From positions 890,001-954,000 of the forward strand of contig NZ_CP087190.1 of the NCBI RefSeq assembly GCF_024749165.1: 64,000 nt of DNA, read 5' to 3'. The stretch comes from Pseudomonas sp. B21-023 (GTDB lineage: Bacteria > Pseudomonadota > Gammaproteobacteria > Pseudomonadales > Pseudomonadaceae). The position numbers and the translations under genes were made by a program. How positions within the stretch are numbered: position 1 is the first letter of the stretch; every line of letters starts with the position of its first letter. Positions 1 through 13,560 of this stretch are shown piece after piece. The notes beneath the pieces were generated by a model. That model made no database searches, had not been told where the DNA came from, and was given only the letters and a program-made list of their open reading frames with translations.

Positions 1-2716
<2,716 letters not shown>

Positions 2717-2850
2717 ATAACACCCAAGCAATTTGCTAACGCAGATTGCGGTGGTGAAGACGAAACGAACCGAAAGTTCGCGACGAACCACAAATATCGC
2801 ATATCCGAATTGGCTGGCATGTCTGCAAAGACGTACTGGCAACCGAATTT
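2717..2850 (+). other. 23S-5S intergenic spacer
   Basis: Spacer of an rrn operon between the 23S 3' end and the 5S 5' end. It contains no tRNA and no credible reading frame. It is expected to be removed by processing of the rRNA precursor. Confidence 0.85.
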
Positions 2851-2966
2851 CTTGACGACCATAGAGCATTGGAACCACCTGATCCCATCCCGAACTCAGC
2901 AGTGAAACGATGCATCGCCGATGGTAGTGTGGGGTTTCCCCATGTGAGAGTAGGTCATCGTCAAGA
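2851..2966 (+). rRNA. rrf: 5S ribosomal RNA
   Basis: 5S rRNA. The terminal stem CTTGACGA (2851-2858) pairs with TCGTCAAG (2958-2965), and the body contains the conserved ACCTGATCCCATCCCGAACT block. A terminator follows directly, so this is the end of the rrn operon. The ends may be off by 1-3 nt. Confidence 0.96.
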
Positions 2967-2976
2967 TTCATTTCGC

Positions 2977-3010
2977 AAAACCCCTATCTGCGCGAGCAGG
3001 TAGGGGTTTT
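2977..3010 (+). terminator. rrn operon terminator
   Basis: A 14-bp stem (AAAACCCCTATCTG pairing with CAGGTAGGGGTTTT, one T-G wobble) closes a CGCGAG loop and ends in T residues, immediately after 5S. It is a bidirectional-looking rho-independent terminator. Confidence 0.9.
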
Positions 3011-3134
3011 GTCTTTGTGCCCGGAAAATCGGCAGGCCATATCAACAGCAATCCGGTATCCCCAGGTATTGCGCGGCCGGCGTTACGCCAGGCCATATCG
3101 ACAGCAAGCCAGTTCTCACAGCTACTGCGCGGTC

Positions 3135-3165
3135 AGTGTGGGAGCCGGCTTGCCGGCGATGCGCC
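3135..3165 (+). repeat. REP element, single
   Basis: P. putida-type REP palindrome with the core GGGAGCCGGCTTGCCGGC, between the rrn terminator and the PqiA-like operon. The same core recurs near 6.9, 18.6, 21.9, 26.1, 29.8 and 62.0 kb. The rest of 3011-3300 holds no gene. Confidence 0.85.
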
Positions 3166-3300
3166 GCGTCAGCGGCGCCCTGGGGGCCACGCTCATGGAA
3201 AGTGTGACTCGAACACCGATACAGCTCCTCATATGGCCATCTCCCACAATTCGAGTCGGAACACTAGAATAGAGCCGACGCATCCATTCAGAACCCCTTT

Positions 3301-3960
3301 ATGCCTAACCCTGTCGAACCCGAAGCGCTCGCGCAGCTGCCGCTGGATGAACTGGTGGCCTGCCACGAGTGCGACCTGCTGATGCGCAAGCCAACCCTGC
3401 AGCATGACGAGAAGGCCCTGTGCCCACGCTGCGGCTATGAGCTCTATGCCCATCGCCACAACCTGGTCAACCGAAGCCTCGCCCTGGTGCTGACGGCGCT
3501 GCTGTTGTACGTGCCGGCCAACTTCCTGCCGATCATGCAATTGCACCTGCTCGGTCAGACCTCCGACGATACAGTCTGGAGTGGCGTGCTCGGCCTGTAC
3601 AACTCAGAGATGCGCGGCATCGCCGTGGTGGTGTTCCTGTGCAGCATGGCCATCCCGCTGCTGAAGCTGCTGTGCCAGCTGGCGGTGCTGCTGAGCATCC
3701 GTTTCGACTTCGGTCGCAGCTATGGCCTGCTGATCTATCGTATCTACCACCACCTGCGTGAGTGGGGGATGCTCGAGGTCTACTTCATGGGCGTGCTGGT
3801 GGCCATCGTCAAGCTGGTCGACCTGGCCGAGCTGAGCATCGGCCTGGGCCTGTTCTGCTTCATCAGCCTGCTGCTGGTGCAGGTCTGGCTCGAGGTGGTC
3901 ATGTCGCCGCACCAGATCTGGGTGGCCTTGTCGGGGGAGGATGTCCATGCGGGCGATTGA
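3301..3960 (+). CDS. PqiA/LetA-family inner-membrane protein, first half
   Basis: 219-aa membrane protein equivalent to one half of E. coli PqiA or LetA (YebS), which are about 420 aa and built from two similar halves. A zinc-ribbon-like pair of CxxC motifs (C21/C24 and C41/C44) precedes about four membrane segments, the first near residues 57-76 (ALVLTALLLYVPANFLPIM). The family is thought to work with MCE proteins in moving lipids between inner and outer membrane. It overlaps the second half-gene by 20 nt and heads a three-gene operon. The split into two proteins is usual in Pseudomonas and is not a frameshift, since both halves have full N-terminal motifs. Confidence 0.88.
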   Translation: MPNPVEPEALAQLPLDELVACHECDLLMRKPTLQHDEKALCPRCGYELYAHRHNLVNRSLALVLTALLLYVPANFLPIMQLHLLGQTSDDTVWSGVLGLYNSEMRGIAVVVFLCSMAIPLLKLLCQLAVLLSIRFDFGRSYGLLIYRIYHHLREWGMLEVYFMGVLVAIVKLVDLAELSIGLGLFCFISLLLVQVWLEVVMSPHQIWVALSGEDVHAGD

Positions 3961-4570
3961 TGCAGGCATCCTGGTCTGTAATGAATGCCATGAGCTGAAC
4001 CGCCATGAGCCTGGCAGCACCTCGCAGGCCTGCACCCGCTGCGGTGCGGTGGTGCACGCTCGGCGGCCCAACAGTATCGTGCGTACGTGGGCGCTGCTGG
4101 TCACGGCGATGATTCTCTATATCCCGGCCAACGTGCTGCCGATCATGACCGTCAGTGCCCTGGGGCAGGGCAGCCCGGACACCATCATGTCTGGCGTCAT
4201 CACCCTGATGAAGCACGGCATGTTGCCGATCGCCGCCGTGGTGTTCATCGCAAGCATCCTGGTGCCCACCTTCAAGCTGGTGGGTATCGCCCTGCTGCTC
4301 TATTCGGTGCAACGCCACCAGCCCCTGTCCGCACGGCAGCGCATCCTGATGTACCGCTTCATCGAATTCATCGGCCGCTGGTCGATGCTGGACATCTTCG
4401 TCATCGCCATTCTCGTGGCCGTGGTGAATTTCGGTCGCATCGCCAGTGTCGAAGCCAACCTGGGCGCTGTCGCCTTCGCCACTGTGGTGATCCTGACGAT
4501 GCTCGCCGCTTTAACTTTCGATCCCCGACTGATCTGGGACAACACGGAGTCGGATGACGACCATGAGTGA
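3941..4570 (+). CDS. PqiA/LetA-family inner-membrane protein, second half
   Basis: 209-aa paralogue of the preceding protein, with the same layout: CxxC pairs at C13/C16 and C31/C34, then about four membrane helices beginning around residue 47 (ALLVTAMILYIPANVLPIM). The shared PANxLPIM motif shows that the two proteins are the paired halves of a PqiA/LetA-type transporter subunit. A second in-frame ATG lies six nt downstream, so the start is uncertain by two residues. The 3' end overlaps the MCE gene by 17 nt, implying translational coupling. Confidence 0.87.
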   Translation: MSMRAIDAGILVCNECHELNRHEPGSTSQACTRCGAVVHARRPNSIVRTWALLVTAMILYIPANVLPIMTVSALGQGSPDTIMSGVITLMKHGMLPIAAVVFIASILVPTFKLVGIALLLYSVQRHQPLSARQRILMYRFIEFIGRWSMLDIFVIAILVAVVNFGRIASVEANLGAVAFATVVILTMLAALTFDPRLIWDNTESDDDHE

Positions 4571-6863
4571 CTTGCCTACGGCTAAAACCCGCCCAGCTTC
4601 GAACTGGTCGGCCATCTGGATCCTGCCGCTGATTGCCTTGGCGATCGGTGGCTGGCTGGCATGGCAAGCCTACAAGGATGCCGGCATCGAGATACAGGTG
4701 CGCTTCGAGAGTGGCGAGGGCATCGTCGCCAACAAGACCGAGGTCATCTATAAAGGCATGTCGGTGGGCAAGGTGGTCGCCCTGGTGCTGGATGACAAAG
4801 GGGACAGCCGTGGCGTCGTCGCCACCGTCGAGATGCGCAAGGAGGCAGGCCCGCACCTGACCAAGGGCACGCGCTTCTGGCTGGTCAAGCCGAGCGTCAG
4901 CCTGGCAGGTATCTCGGGCCTGGAGACACTGGTTTCAGGTAACTACATTGCCGTCGATCCCGGGGAGGGGGAGCCTACCAAGCGCTTCACCGCGCTCAAG
5001 GAAGCTCCGCCACTGTCCGATGCCGAGCCGGGCTTGCACCTGACCCTCAAGGCCGAGCGACTGGGCTCGCTCAACCGCGACAGTCCGATCTTCTACAAGC
5101 AGATCCAGGTCGGTCGGGTGAAGAGCTATCGGCTGTCTGAAGATCAGGGCACGGTAGAGATCAAGGTGTTCATCGCGCCAGCCTATGCCAGCCTGGTGCG
5201 CAAGCACACACGTTTCTGGAACGCCAGCGGGGTCAGCATCGATGCCGACCTGTCCGGGGTAAAGGTGCGCACTGAATCGCTGTCGAGCATCGTGGCCGGG
5301 GGCATCGCCTTTGCAACGCCGGAGAACCGCAAGGACAGCCCGCCCACCGATCCAAGCCTGCCGTTCCGCTTGTACGAGGACTTCGACGCGGCCCAGGCCG
5401 GCATCCGCGTCAAGGTCAAGCTCAGTGATTTCGAAGGTTTGCAGAAGGGGCGTACACCGGTGCTGTACAAGGGCATCCAGGTGGGCACGCTCAAGGATCT
5501 CAAGGTCGAAAATGACCTTGCCAGTGCAACGGCCGAGCTGACCCTCGACCCACTGGCCGAGGACTACCTGGTCGAAGGCACGCAGTTCTGGGTGGTCAAG
5601 CCTTCGATCTCGCTTGCCGGTATCACCGGCCTCGAGGCATTGGTGAAGGGTAACTACATTGCGGTCCGCCCGGGCGAGCCAGGCGCCAAGCCCCTGCGCG
5701 AGTTCGAGGCGCGTCCCAAGGCGCCACCACTGGACCTGAAGGCGCCCGGCCTGCACATGGTGCTGTTCGCCGACACCCTGGGCTCGCTGGAAGTGGGCAG
5801 CCCGGTGATGTACCGCCAGGTGCGCGTGGGCAGCGTGCAGAGCTACCAGTTCGCTCGCAACAGCAAGCGCATCCTGATTGGCGTGCACATCGAGAAGGAA
5901 TACGCCAACCTGGTCAACGGTTCCACGCGCTTCTGGAATGCCAGTGGCATCACCCTTACCGGTGGCCTGTCGGGTATCCAGGTCAAGAGCGAGTCGCTGC
6001 AGACGCTCATGGCCGGCGGTATCGCCTTCGACACGCCGAAACCGGATGTACCGCTCAAACGGCATATCCCGCGTTTCCGCCTGCATGAAAGCCAGGACGC
6101 GGCCAACCGTGCCGGTACCCTGATCACCATTCGCGTGGACCGCGCCGATGGCCTGAAGCCGGGCACGCCGATCCGCTTCCGCGGGTTGGACGTGGGCAGC
6201 GTAGAGAGCGTCGACCTGACTGGCGACCTGCAGGCGGTCCTGCTCCGTGCGCGGATTACTCAGGCGGCCGAGCGTATCGCCCGCACCGGTACGCAGTTCT
6301 GGGTGGTCAAGCCTGCCTTGGGGCTGGTGCGTACCCAGAACCTCGACACGCTGATCGGCGGCCAATACCTGGAGGTGCTGCCAGCGCTCAAGGATAAGGG
6401 GCCGCAGCGTGACTTCATCGCCCTGGGCGATGCCCCCGAGGTGAAAGGCGAGGAGGTCGGCCTGCCGCTGACCTTGAGCGCGGCGCGCCGTGGCTCGATC
6501 AAGCCGGGCGTGCCGGTCACCTACCGTGAGATCGCAGTGGGCAAGGTCACCGGCTTCGAACTGGGTCAGACCGCCGACCGGGTACTTATCCACATCCTTA
6601 TCGAGCCTCGCTACGCCGGACTGGTGCGTGGCGGCAGCCGTTTCTGGAACAGCAGTGGGTTCGGCTTCGACTGGGGCCTGTTCAAGGGCGCCACGGTGCG
6701 TACCGAGTCGGTGGAGACCTTGATCGAGGGTGGGATTGCCTTCGCCACGCCCGATGGCGAGCAGATGGGCAACCCGGCGCGACCGCAGCAGACCTTTGCG
6801 CTGTTCGACAAGCCGGAGGATGAGTGGATGCAGTGGGCGCCGAAGATCCAGATCGGCAAGTAA
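4554..6863 (+). CDS. MCE-domain lipid-transport protein (PqiB/LetB type, six MCE repeats)
   Basis: 769-aa protein with one N-terminal membrane anchor (about residues 17-38, IWILPLIALAIGGWLAWQ). Six tandem MCE domains follow, marked by the recurring turns YKGMSVGKV, YKQIQVGRV, YKGIQVGTL, YRQVRVGSV, FRGLDVGSV and YREIAVGKV at a spacing of about 120 residues. The domains alternate between a 'FW(L/V)VKPS' and a 'FWNASG' subtype. MCE proteins of this class form stacked hexameric rings that make a periplasmic tunnel for phospholipids. Six repeats place it between PqiB (three) and LetB (seven). No pqiC-like lipoprotein gene follows, which favours a LetAB-like role. ATG at 4563 is an alternative start. 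Confidence 0.9.
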   Translation: MTTMSDLPTAKTRPASNWSAIWILPLIALAIGGWLAWQAYKDAGIEIQVRFESGEGIVANKTEVIYKGMSVGKVVALVLDDKGDSRGVVATVEMRKEAGPHLTKGTRFWLVKPSVSLAGISGLETLVSGNYIAVDPGEGEPTKRFTALKEAPPLSDAEPGLHLTLKAERLGSLNRDSPIFYKQIQVGRVKSYRLSEDQGTVEIKVFIAPAYASLVRKHTRFWNASGVSIDADLSGVKVRTESLSSIVAGGIAFATPENRKDSPPTDPSLPFRLYEDFDAAQAGIRVKVKLSDFEGLQKGRTPVLYKGIQVGTLKDLKVENDLASATAELTLDPLAEDYLVEGTQFWVVKPSISLAGITGLEALVKGNYIAVRPGEPGAKPLREFEARPKAPPLDLKAPGLHMVLFADTLGSLEVGSPVMYRQVRVGSVQSYQFARNSKRILIGVHIEKEYANLVNGSTRFWNASGITLTGGLSGIQVKSESLQTLMAGGIAFDTPKPDVPLKRHIPRFRLHESQDAANRAGTLITIRVDRADGLKPGTPIRFRGLDVGSVESVDLTGDLQAVLLRARITQAAERIARTGTQFWVVKPALGLVRTQNLDTLIGGQYLEVLPALKDKGPQRDFIALGDAPEVKGEEVGLPLTLSAARRGSIKPGVPVTYREIAVGKVTGFELGQTADRVLIHILIEPRYAGLVRGGSRFWNSSGFGFDWGLFKGATVRTESVETLIEGGIAFATPDGEQMGNPARPQQTFALFDKPEDEWMQWAPKIQIGK

Positions 6864-6909
6864 TGATGGGATGGGCCGCTATGCGGCCCTTTCGCCGCGG
6901 TTCTTCGTC

Positions 6910-6990
6910 ACGACAAGCCGGCTCCCACGCCGACCGCATTGGCCTCGGGCCATTCGATATTCTGTGGCAGCCGGCTTGCCGGTAGCCTCG
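6910..6990. repeat. REP pair (inverted)
   Basis: Two oppositely oriented REP cores (AAGCCGGCTCCCAC at about 6915-6928 and GCAGCCGGCTTGCCGG at about 6968-6983) in the spacer between the converging MCE operon and rpsT. Such pairs can fold into a stable cruciform and may protect mRNA 3' ends. Confidence 0.75.
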
Positions 6991-7043
6991 AAGGCACCGA
7001 CGCTAATGCAGTTTTGGCGAGTAACGAGAAAAATCACAGGCAT

Positions 7044-7072
7044 AAAAAAACCGACCCTAGGGTCGGTTTTTT
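7044..7072 (-). terminator. rpsT terminator
   Basis: On the minus strand, GAAAAAACCGACCCTAGGGTCGGTTTTTT forms a perfect stem followed by a T-run, 16 nt past the rpsT stop. The A-run on the other side lets it work for the converging operon too. Confidence 0.9.
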
Positions 7073-7087
7073 CGACAAGAACGTCGC

Positions 7088-7366
7088 TTAGGCAGCTGCA
7101 GCTTCTTTCAGTGCCTTGATGTGGCCATTCAGACGGCCTTTGTGGCGAGCAGCTTTGTTCTTGTGGATGATACCCTTGTCGGCCATACGGTCGATTACAG
7201 GTACAGCCAGAACGTAAGCGGCTTGCGCTTTTTCGGCGTCTTTTGCGTCGATGGCCTTGACTACATTCTTGATGTAGGTACGGACCATGGAACGCAGGCT
7301 GGCGTTGTGGCTGCGACGCTTCTCAGCCTGTTTTGCACGTTTCTTGGCGGAAGGTGAGTTGGCCAC
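7088..7366 (-). CDS. rpsT: 30S ribosomal protein S20
   Basis: 92-aa basic protein beginning [18 protein letters not shown], the classic S20 N-terminus, and ending in an Ala-rich tail. S20 binds 16S rRNA early in 30S assembly. The length matches the family (86-92 aa). The ATG follows GAGGAGCTCGACGGTGGCC, which contains a good ribosome binding site. It is transcribed divergently from murJ, an arrangement conserved in Pseudomonas. Confidence 0.98.
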   Translation of the reverse strand: MANSPSAKKRAKQAEKRRSHNASLRSMVRTYIKNVVKAIDAKDAEKAQAAYVLAVPVIDRMADKGIIHKNKAARHKGRLNGHIKALKEAAAA

Positions 7367-7616
7367 CGTCGAGCTCCTCGAAAGACTTTAGGTAAATAGC
7401 AAACAAAATAGGCCGCGAATCATGCCGATGAGTCGATCGGATGTCAAGGCCACCTGCAAGGTTCCGCCGAGTGGTGAGCCAACAGGAGGGAAATATTCCT
7501 TTCTGTCGCACGACCTGTAAACTCGGGAATTTTTGGCTCCCCTGCGAAGGCGCGGGAGTATCGCACATTCGGACGCTGTCTGGCAGCGTCCTCTGCCCCT
7601 GGCGTGAAACTTTTCG

Positions 7617-9155
7617 ATGAACCTGCTCAAATCCCTGGCCGCGGTCAGCTCCATCACCATGATTTCCCGGGTGCTCGGCTTCGTGCGCGATACCATCCTG
7701 GCGCGGGTGTTCGGCGCCGGCATCGCTACCGACGCCTTCTTCATCGCCTTCAAATTGCCCAACCTGCTGCGGCGGATCTTCGCCGAAGGCGCGTTCTCCC
7801 AGGCCTTCGTGCCGATCCTTGCCGAGTACAAGACCCAGCAGGGCGAGGAGGCCACCCGTACCTTCGTCGCCTATGTCAGTGGCCTGCTGACCCTGATCCT
7901 GGCCGTGGTCACCGTCATCGGCATCCTCGCCGCGCCCTGGGTGGTCTGGGTCACGGCACCTGGGTTTGTCGACAGCACCGAGAAGTACGAGCTGACCACC
8001 GCGCTGCTGCGGGTGACCTTTCCTTATATATTGCTGATCTCGCTGTCGTCGCTGGTCGGTGCGATCCTCAACACCTGGAACCGCTTCAGCGTGCCGGCGT
8101 TCACCCCCACGCTGCTCAACGTGGCGATGATTGCCTTCGCCGTGCTGCTCACCCCCTACTTCGACCCACCGATCATGGCCCTGGCCTGGGGCGTGCTGGC
8201 CGGTGGCCTGGCGCAACTGCTGTACCAGCTGCCGGCGCTGAAGAAGATCGGCATGCTCGTGCTGCCGCGCCTGAACCTGCGCGATACCGGCGTGTGGCGC
8301 GTGCTCAAGCAGATGCTGCCGGCGATCCTTGGGGTATCGGTGAGCCAGATCTCGCTGATCATCAACACCATCTTCGCCTCCTTCCTGGTGGCCGGCTCGG
8401 TGTCCTGGATGTACTACGCCGACCGCCTCATGGAGCTGCCCTCCGGCGTGCTGGGCGTGGCCCTGGGCACCATCTTGCTGCCGACCCTGGCCAAGACCTA
8501 CGCCAACCAGGACCGTGAGGAGTATTCAAGGATCCTCGACTGGGGCCTGCGCCTGTGCTTCCTGCTGGTGCTGCCCTGCACCCTGGCCCTGGGCATCCTC
8601 GCCGAACCGCTGACCGTGGCGCTGTTCCAGTACGGCAAGTTCACCGCCTTCGACGCAGCCATGACCCAGCGGGCGCTGGTCGCGTATTCGGTGGGGCTGA
8701 TGGCGATCATCCTGGTCAAGGTGCTGGCACCTGGCTTCTATGCGCAGCAGAATATCCGCACACCGGTGAAGATCGCGGTGTTCACGCTGGTGTGCACGCA
8801 GTTGCTCAACCTGGCCCTTGTCGGCCCGCTGGCCCATGCCGGGCTGGCCCTGGCGATCAGCCTGGGCGCCTGCCTGAACGCCGGCCTGCTGTACTGGAAG
8901 CTGCGCAGCCAGCAACTGTTCCAGCCACAACCGGGCTGGGCGATGTTCCTGCTCAAGCTGGTGCTGGCAGTGGCGTTGATGTCGGGCGTGCTGTTGCTGG
9001 GCATGCACTACATGCCGGCCTGGGAGCAGGGCAACATGCTCGAGCGCTTCGTGCGCCTGGGCGCTCTGATCGTCGCCGGTGTGGTGACCTATTTCGGTTG
9101 CCTGTACCTGTGTGGTTTCCGCCCACGGCATTTCGCCCGCAAGGCGCTGCACTGA
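7617..9155 (+). CDS. murJ: Lipid II flippase MurJ
   Basis: 512-aa polytopic protein (MviN family), within the usual 500-530 aa. It starts [21 protein letters not shown] and carries the conserved cytosolic motif [15 protein letters not shown] (residues about 22-36). About 14 membrane segments are evident. MurJ flips the peptidoglycan precursor lipid II across the inner membrane. It lies just upstream of ribF-ileS-lspA-fkpB-ispH on the same strand. The 250-bp rpsT-murJ spacer should hold the two divergent promoters, but no clear boxes were picked out. Confidence 0.96.
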   Translation: MNLLKSLAAVSSITMISRVLGFVRDTILARVFGAGIATDAFFIAFKLPNLLRRIFAEGAFSQAFVPILAEYKTQQGEEATRTFVAYVSGLLTLILAVVTVIGILAAPWVVWVTAPGFVDSTEKYELTTALLRVTFPYILLISLSSLVGAILNTWNRFSVPAFTPTLLNVAMIAFAVLLTPYFDPPIMALAWGVLAGGLAQLLYQLPALKKIGMLVLPRLNLRDTGVWRVLKQMLPAILGVSVSQISLIINTIFASFLVAGSVSWMYYADRLMELPSGVLGVALGTILLPTLAKTYANQDREEYSRILDWGLRLCFLLVLPCTLALGILAEPLTVALFQYGKFTAFDAAMTQRALVAYSVGLMAIILVKVLAPGFYAQQNIRTPVKIAVFTLVCTQLLNLALVGPLAHAGLALAISLGACLNAGLLYWKLRSQQLFQPQPGWAMFLLKLVLAVALMSGVLLLGMHYMPAWEQGNMLERFVRLGALIVAGVVTYFGCLYLCGFRPRHFARKALH

Positions 9156-9273
9156 GGCGCGAAAAGGGTCAGGCGTCGGTTTTTCGCATTCCATACCCCG
9201 TGGTGGCGCTGCTGCCTGTCACCAGCGCCCGGGTGTGGTTATAATCGGCCACTTTATGAGCAAGAAGCGCGTT

Positions 9274-10224
9274 ATGCAGCTGGTTCGAGGTCTTCACAAC
9301 CTGCGCCCCGAGCACCGGGGCTGTGTCGCCACCATTGGCAACTTCGACGGGGTCCACCGCGGCCACCAGGCGATCCTCGCGCGCCTGCGCGAACGTGGCC
9401 AGGAACTCGGCCTGCCCACCTGCGTGGTGATCTTCGAGCCACAGCCTCGCGAGTATTTTGCCCCGGATACCGCGCCGGCCCGCCTGGCGCGCCTGCGTGA
9501 CAAGGTCGAGCTGCTGGCCGGCGAGGGCATCGACCGGGTGCTGTGCCTGTCGTTCAACCAGCGCCTGAGCCAGCTCAGCGCCGAGCAGTTCGTCAAGGCG
9601 GTGCTGGTCGATGGCCTGGGCGTGCGCCACCTCGAAGTGGGCGACGACTTCCGCTTCGGCTGCGACCGCGCCGGTGATTTCGCCTTCCTCACCGAAGCCG
9701 GCAAGCGCCATGGCTTCAGCGTCGAGGCGGCCAACACGGTCATCCAGGACGGCCTGCGGGTCAGCAGCACCGAAGTGCGCAAGGCCCTGGCCGATGGCAA
9801 CTTCGAGCTGGCCGAACACCTGCTGGGCCGCCCGTACCGCATTACCGGCCGCGTGCTGCATGGCCAGAAGCTGGCCCGCCAGCTCGGCACCCCTACCGCC
9901 AACATCCAGCTCAAGCGCCGTCGCGTGCCGCTGTCCGGGGTCTACCTGGCCAGCATCGAAATCGACGGCCAGCAGTGGCCGGGTGTCGGTAATATCGGAG
10001 TACGCCCCACCGTTGCCGGTGACGGGCGTCCTCACCTGGAGATTCATCTCCTGGACTACGCCGGTGACCTCTATGGCCGGCGCCTGACGGTGGAATTCCA
10101 CCACAAGCTGCGTGAAGAGCAGCGTTTCGCCTCCCTGGAGGCGCTGAAGTCGGCGATCGACGCGGACATCGCCGCCGCACGTGCCCACTGGCACGCTCAA
10201 CCGCTAACGAAGAGCCTGAAATGA
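9274..10224 (+). CDS. ribF: Bifunctional riboflavin kinase / FAD synthetase
   Basis: 316-aa enzyme converting riboflavin to FMN and then FAD. The N-terminal FAD-synthetase nucleotidyl-transferase motif [10 protein letters not shown] lies at about residues 21-30. The kinase domain at the C-terminus has the metal/phosphate-binding TPTAN near residue 208. The start [16 protein letters not shown] was preferred over ATG at 9256 and over a longer frame reaching back into murJ, because it matches the normal N-terminus and length. The stop overlaps the ileS start (ATGA). Confidence 0.95.
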   Translation: MQLVRGLHNLRPEHRGCVATIGNFDGVHRGHQAILARLRERGQELGLPTCVVIFEPQPREYFAPDTAPARLARLRDKVELLAGEGIDRVLCLSFNQRLSQLSAEQFVKAVLVDGLGVRHLEVGDDFRFGCDRAGDFAFLTEAGKRHGFSVEAANTVIQDGLRVSSTEVRKALADGNFELAEHLLGRPYRITGRVLHGQKLARQLGTPTANIQLKRRRVPLSGVYLASIEIDGQQWPGVGNIGVRPTVAGDGRPHLEIHLLDYAGDLYGRRLTVEFHHKLREEQRFASLEALKSAIDADIAAARAHWHAQPLTKSLK

Positions 10225-13052
10225 CCGACTACAAAGCCACGCTTAACCTTCCGGACACCGCCTTCCCCATGAAGGCCGGCCTGCCTCAGCGCGAACCGCA
10301 GATCCTGCAGCGCTGGGACAGCATTGGCCTGTACCAGAAGCTGCGCGAAATTGGCAAGGATCGTCCGAAGTTCGTCCTGCACGACGGCCCGCCCTATGCC
10401 AACGGCAAGATCCATATCGGTCATGCGCTGAACAAGATTCTCAAGGACATGATCGTCCGCTCCAAGACCCTGTCGGGCTTCGACGCCCCGTACGTACCGG
10501 GCTGGGACTGCCACGGCCTGCCGATCGAACACAAGGTCGAGGTCACCCATGGCAAGCACCTGTCCGCCGACCGCACCCGCGAGCTGTGCCGCGAGTACGC
10601 AGCCGAGCAGATCGAAGGGCAGAAGACCGAGTTCATCCGCCTGGGCGTGCTGGGTGACTGGGACAATCCGTACAAGACCATGAACTTCGCCAACGAGGCC
10701 GGGGAGATCCGCGCCCTGGCCGAGATGGTCAAGCAAGGCTTCGTGTTCAAAGGCCTGAAGCCTGTGAACTGGTGCTTCGATTGCGGTTCGGCCCTGGCCG
10801 AAGCCGAAGTCGAGTACGCCGACAAGAAGTCCCAGACCATCGACGTCGCCTTCCCGGTCGCCGACGAGGCCAAGCTGGCCGCTGCCTTCGGCCTGGCCGC
10901 GCTGGCCAAGCCCGCCGCCATCGTGATCTGGACCACCACCCCGTGGACCATCCCGGCCAACCAGGCGCTGAACATCCACCCGGACTTCACCTACGCCCTG
11001 GTCGATACCGGCGAGCGCCTGCTGGTGCTGGCCGAAGAGCTGGTCGAGTCGTGCCTCAAGCGCTATGCCCTGGAAGGTTCGGTCATCGCCACCGCCCCGG
11101 GTTCGGCCCTCGAGCTGATCAACTTCCGTCACCCGTTCTACGACCGCCTGTCGCCGATCTACCTGGCCGAATACGTCGAGCTGGGCGCCGGTACCGGCGT
11201 GGTGCATTCCTCGCCCGCCTACGGTGAAGATGACTTCGTCACCTGCAAGCGCTACGGCATGGTCAACGACGACATCCTCACCCCGGTGCAGAGCAACGGC
11301 GTGTACGTCGAGTCGCTGCCGTTCTTCGGCGGCCAGTTCATCTGGAAGGCCAACCCGGCCATCGTCGACAAGCTCAGCGAAGTCGGCGCGTTGATGCACA
11401 CCGAAACCATCAGCCACAGCTACATGCACTGCTGGCGCCACAAGACCCCGCTGATCTACCGCGCCACCGCGCAGTGGTTCGTCGGCATGGACAAGCAGCC
11501 CACCAGCGGCGACAACCTGCGCGAGCGCTCGCTCAAGGCCATCGAAGAGACCAAGTTCGTTCCGGCCTGGGGCCAGGCGCGCCTGCACTCGATGATCGCC
11601 AACCGTCCGGACTGGTGCATCTCGCGTCAGCGCAACTGGGGCGTGCCGATCCCGTTCTTCCTGGACAAGCAGACCGGTGAACTGCACCCACGTACCGTCG
11701 AGCTGATGGAGGAAGTGGCCAAGCGCGTCGAGCAGCAAGGCATCGAGGCCTGGTTCAAGCTGGATGCCGCCGAACTGCTGGGCGATGAAGCCGGCCAGTA
11801 CGACAAGATTTCCGACACCCTCGACGTCTGGTTCGACTCCGGCACCACCCACTGGCACGTGCTGCGCGGCTCCCACGATATCGGCCACGCCACCGGCCCG
11901 CGCGCCGACCTGTACCTGGAAGGCTCCGACCAGCACCGCGGCTGGTTCCACTCTTCCTTGCTGACCGGCTGTGCCATCGACGGCCACGCGCCGTACCGCG
12001 AGCTGCTGACCCACGGCTTCACCGTGGACGAGAACGGCCGCAAGATGTCCAAGTCGCTGGGCAACACCATCGAGCCGGAAAAGGTTAACAACACCCTGGG
12101 TGCCGACATCCTGCGCCTGTGGGTCTCCGCCACCGACTACTCCGGTGAGATGGCCGTTTCCGAGCAGATCCTGCAGCGCAGCGCCGATGCCTACCGCCGC
12201 ATCCGCAACACCGCGCGCTTCCTGCTCTCCAACCTGTCCGGCTTCGACCCGGCCCGCGACCTGCTGCCGGCCGAGGACATGCTGGCCCTGGACCGTTGGG
12301 CGGTCGACCGCACCCTGCTGCTGCAGCGCGAGCTGGAAGAGCACTATGGCGAGTACCGTTTCTGGAACGTCTACTCGAAGATCCACAACTTCTGCGTGCA
12401 GGAGCTCGGTGGCTTCTATCTCGACATCATCAAGGACCGCCAGTACACCACCGGCGCCAACAGTGTCGCCCGCCGCTCCTGCCAGACCGCGCTGTACCAC
12501 ATCAGCGAGGCGCTGGTGCGCTGGATCGCGCCGATCCTGGCGTTCACCGCCGACGAGATCTGGCAGTACCTGCCGGGCGAGCGCAACGAGTCGGTGATGC
12601 TCAACACCTGGTACCAGGGCCTGACGGAACTGCCGGCCGACGCCGAGCTGGACCGCGCCTACTGGGACCGCGTGATGGCGGTCAAGGCGGCGGTCAACAA
12701 GGAGCTGGAGAACCAGCGCACCGCCAAGGTCATTGGTGGCAACCTGCAGGCCGAAGTCACCCTGTTCGCCGAAGAGGGCCTGACCGCCGACCTGAACAAG
12801 CTCGGCGACGAGCTGCGCTTCGTGCTGATCACCTCGGCCGCCAGCGTGGTGCCGTTCGTCCAGGCCCCGGCCGATGCCGTGGCAACCGAAGTGGAAGGTC
12901 TCAAGCTGAAGGTGGTCAAGTCCGGCCATGTCAAATGCGGCCGTTGCTGGCACTTCCGCGCCGATGTGGGCAGCCACCCGGAGCATCCGGAAATCTGCGC
13001 CCGTTGCGTCGACAACCTGAGCGGTTCGGGCGAGGTGCGCCACTATGCCTAA
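10221..13052 (+). CDS. ileS: Isoleucyl-tRNA synthetase
   Basis: 943-aa class I synthetase charging tRNA-Ile. It shows the HIGH-type motif [15 protein letters not shown] (about residues 57-71), a CP1 editing domain ([11 protein letters not shown], about 236-246), the KMSKS loop ([10 protein letters not shown], about 602-611) and a C-terminal zinc finger (CGRCWHF ... CARC). The length is as expected. It overlaps ribF by 4 nt and lspA by 8 nt, so it is part of one coupled operon. Confidence 0.98.
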   Translation: MTDYKATLNLPDTAFPMKAGLPQREPQILQRWDSIGLYQKLREIGKDRPKFVLHDGPPYANGKIHIGHALNKILKDMIVRSKTLSGFDAPYVPGWDCHGLPIEHKVEVTHGKHLSADRTRELCREYAAEQIEGQKTEFIRLGVLGDWDNPYKTMNFANEAGEIRALAEMVKQGFVFKGLKPVNWCFDCGSALAEAEVEYADKKSQTIDVAFPVADEAKLAAAFGLAALAKPAAIVIWTTTPWTIPANQALNIHPDFTYALVDTGERLLVLAEELVESCLKRYALEGSVIATAPGSALELINFRHPFYDRLSPIYLAEYVELGAGTGVVHSSPAYGEDDFVTCKRYGMVNDDILTPVQSNGVYVESLPFFGGQFIWKANPAIVDKLSEVGALMHTETISHSYMHCWRHKTPLIYRATAQWFVGMDKQPTSGDNLRERSLKAIEETKFVPAWGQARLHSMIANRPDWCISRQRNWGVPIPFFLDKQTGELHPRTVELMEEVAKRVEQQGIEAWFKLDAAELLGDEAGQYDKISDTLDVWFDSGTTHWHVLRGSHDIGHATGPRADLYLEGSDQHRGWFHSSLLTGCAIDGHAPYRELLTHGFTVDENGRKMSKSLGNTIEPEKVNNTLGADILRLWVSATDYSGEMAVSEQILQRSADAYRRIRNTARFLLSNLSGFDPARDLLPAEDMLALDRWAVDRTLLLQRELEEHYGEYRFWNVYSKIHNFCVQELGGFYLDIIKDRQYTTGANSVARRSCQTALYHISEALVRWIAPILAFTADEIWQYLPGERNESVMLNTWYQGLTELPADAELDRAYWDRVMAVKAAVNKELENQRTAKVIGGNLQAEVTLFAEEGLTADLNKLGDELRFVLITSAASVVPFVQAPADAVATEVEGLKLKVVKSGHVKCGRCWHFRADVGSHPEHPEICARCVDNLSGSGEVRHYA

Positions 13053-13560
13053 TGCGTCCGCGGGGCGTTTCGGGCGCCTTGCCTGGCTCTGGCTGAGTCT
13101 GGTGGTGCTGGTTCTCGACCAGGCCACCAAGGTCTACTTCGAGGGCGCGCTGAGCCTGTACCAGCAGATCGTGGTCATCCCTGACTACTTCAGCTGGACA
13201 CTGGCCTACAACACCGGCGCGGCGTTCAGCTTCCTGGCCGACAGCTCCGGCTGGCAGCGCTGGCTGTTCGCCGTGATCGCCGTGGTGGTCAGCGCCGTGC
13301 TGGTGGTCTGGCTCAAGCGTCTGGGGCGTAACGAGACCTGGCTGGCCGTGGCCCTGGCCCTGGTGCTGGGCGGTGCATTGGGCAACCTGTACGACCGCGT
13401 GGTGCTCGGCCATGTGGTCGACTTCATCCTGGTGCACTGGCAGAACCGCCACTACTTCCCGGCCTTCAACCTGGCCGACAGCGCCATTACCGTGGGCGCG
13501 GTGATGCTGGCGCTGGATATGTTCAAGAGCAAGAAGTCCGAGGAAGCCGTCCATGACTGA
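13045..13560 (+). CDS. lspA: Lipoprotein signal peptidase (signal peptidase II)
   Basis: 171-aa inner-membrane aspartyl protease with four membrane helices that cleaves prolipoproteins before the lipidated cysteine. The two conserved catalytic regions are present: NLYDRV (about residues 113-118) and [11 protein letters not shown] (about 140-150), each carrying an active-site Asp. It overlaps ileS upstream and fkpB downstream by 8 nt each. The ileS-lspA pairing is widespread in Proteobacteria. Confidence 0.97.
   Translation: MPNASAGRFGRLAWLWLSLVVLVLDQATKVYFEGALSLYQQIVVIPDYFSWTLAYNTGAAFSFLADSSGWQRWLFAVIAVVVSAVLVVWLKRLGRNETWLAVALALVLGGALGNLYDRVVLGHVVDFILVHWQNRHYFPAFNLADSAITVGAVMLALDMFKSKKSEEAVHD

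Noticed and set aside
4935..6593. 552-aa minus-strand ORF opposite the MCE gene
   Set aside because: A high-GC shadow frame; the plus strand encodes clear MCE repeats.
10197..13130. 977-aa minus-strand ORF opposite ileS
   Set aside because: ileS has all synthetase motifs; the antisense frame is a codon-usage artefact of GC-rich DNA.
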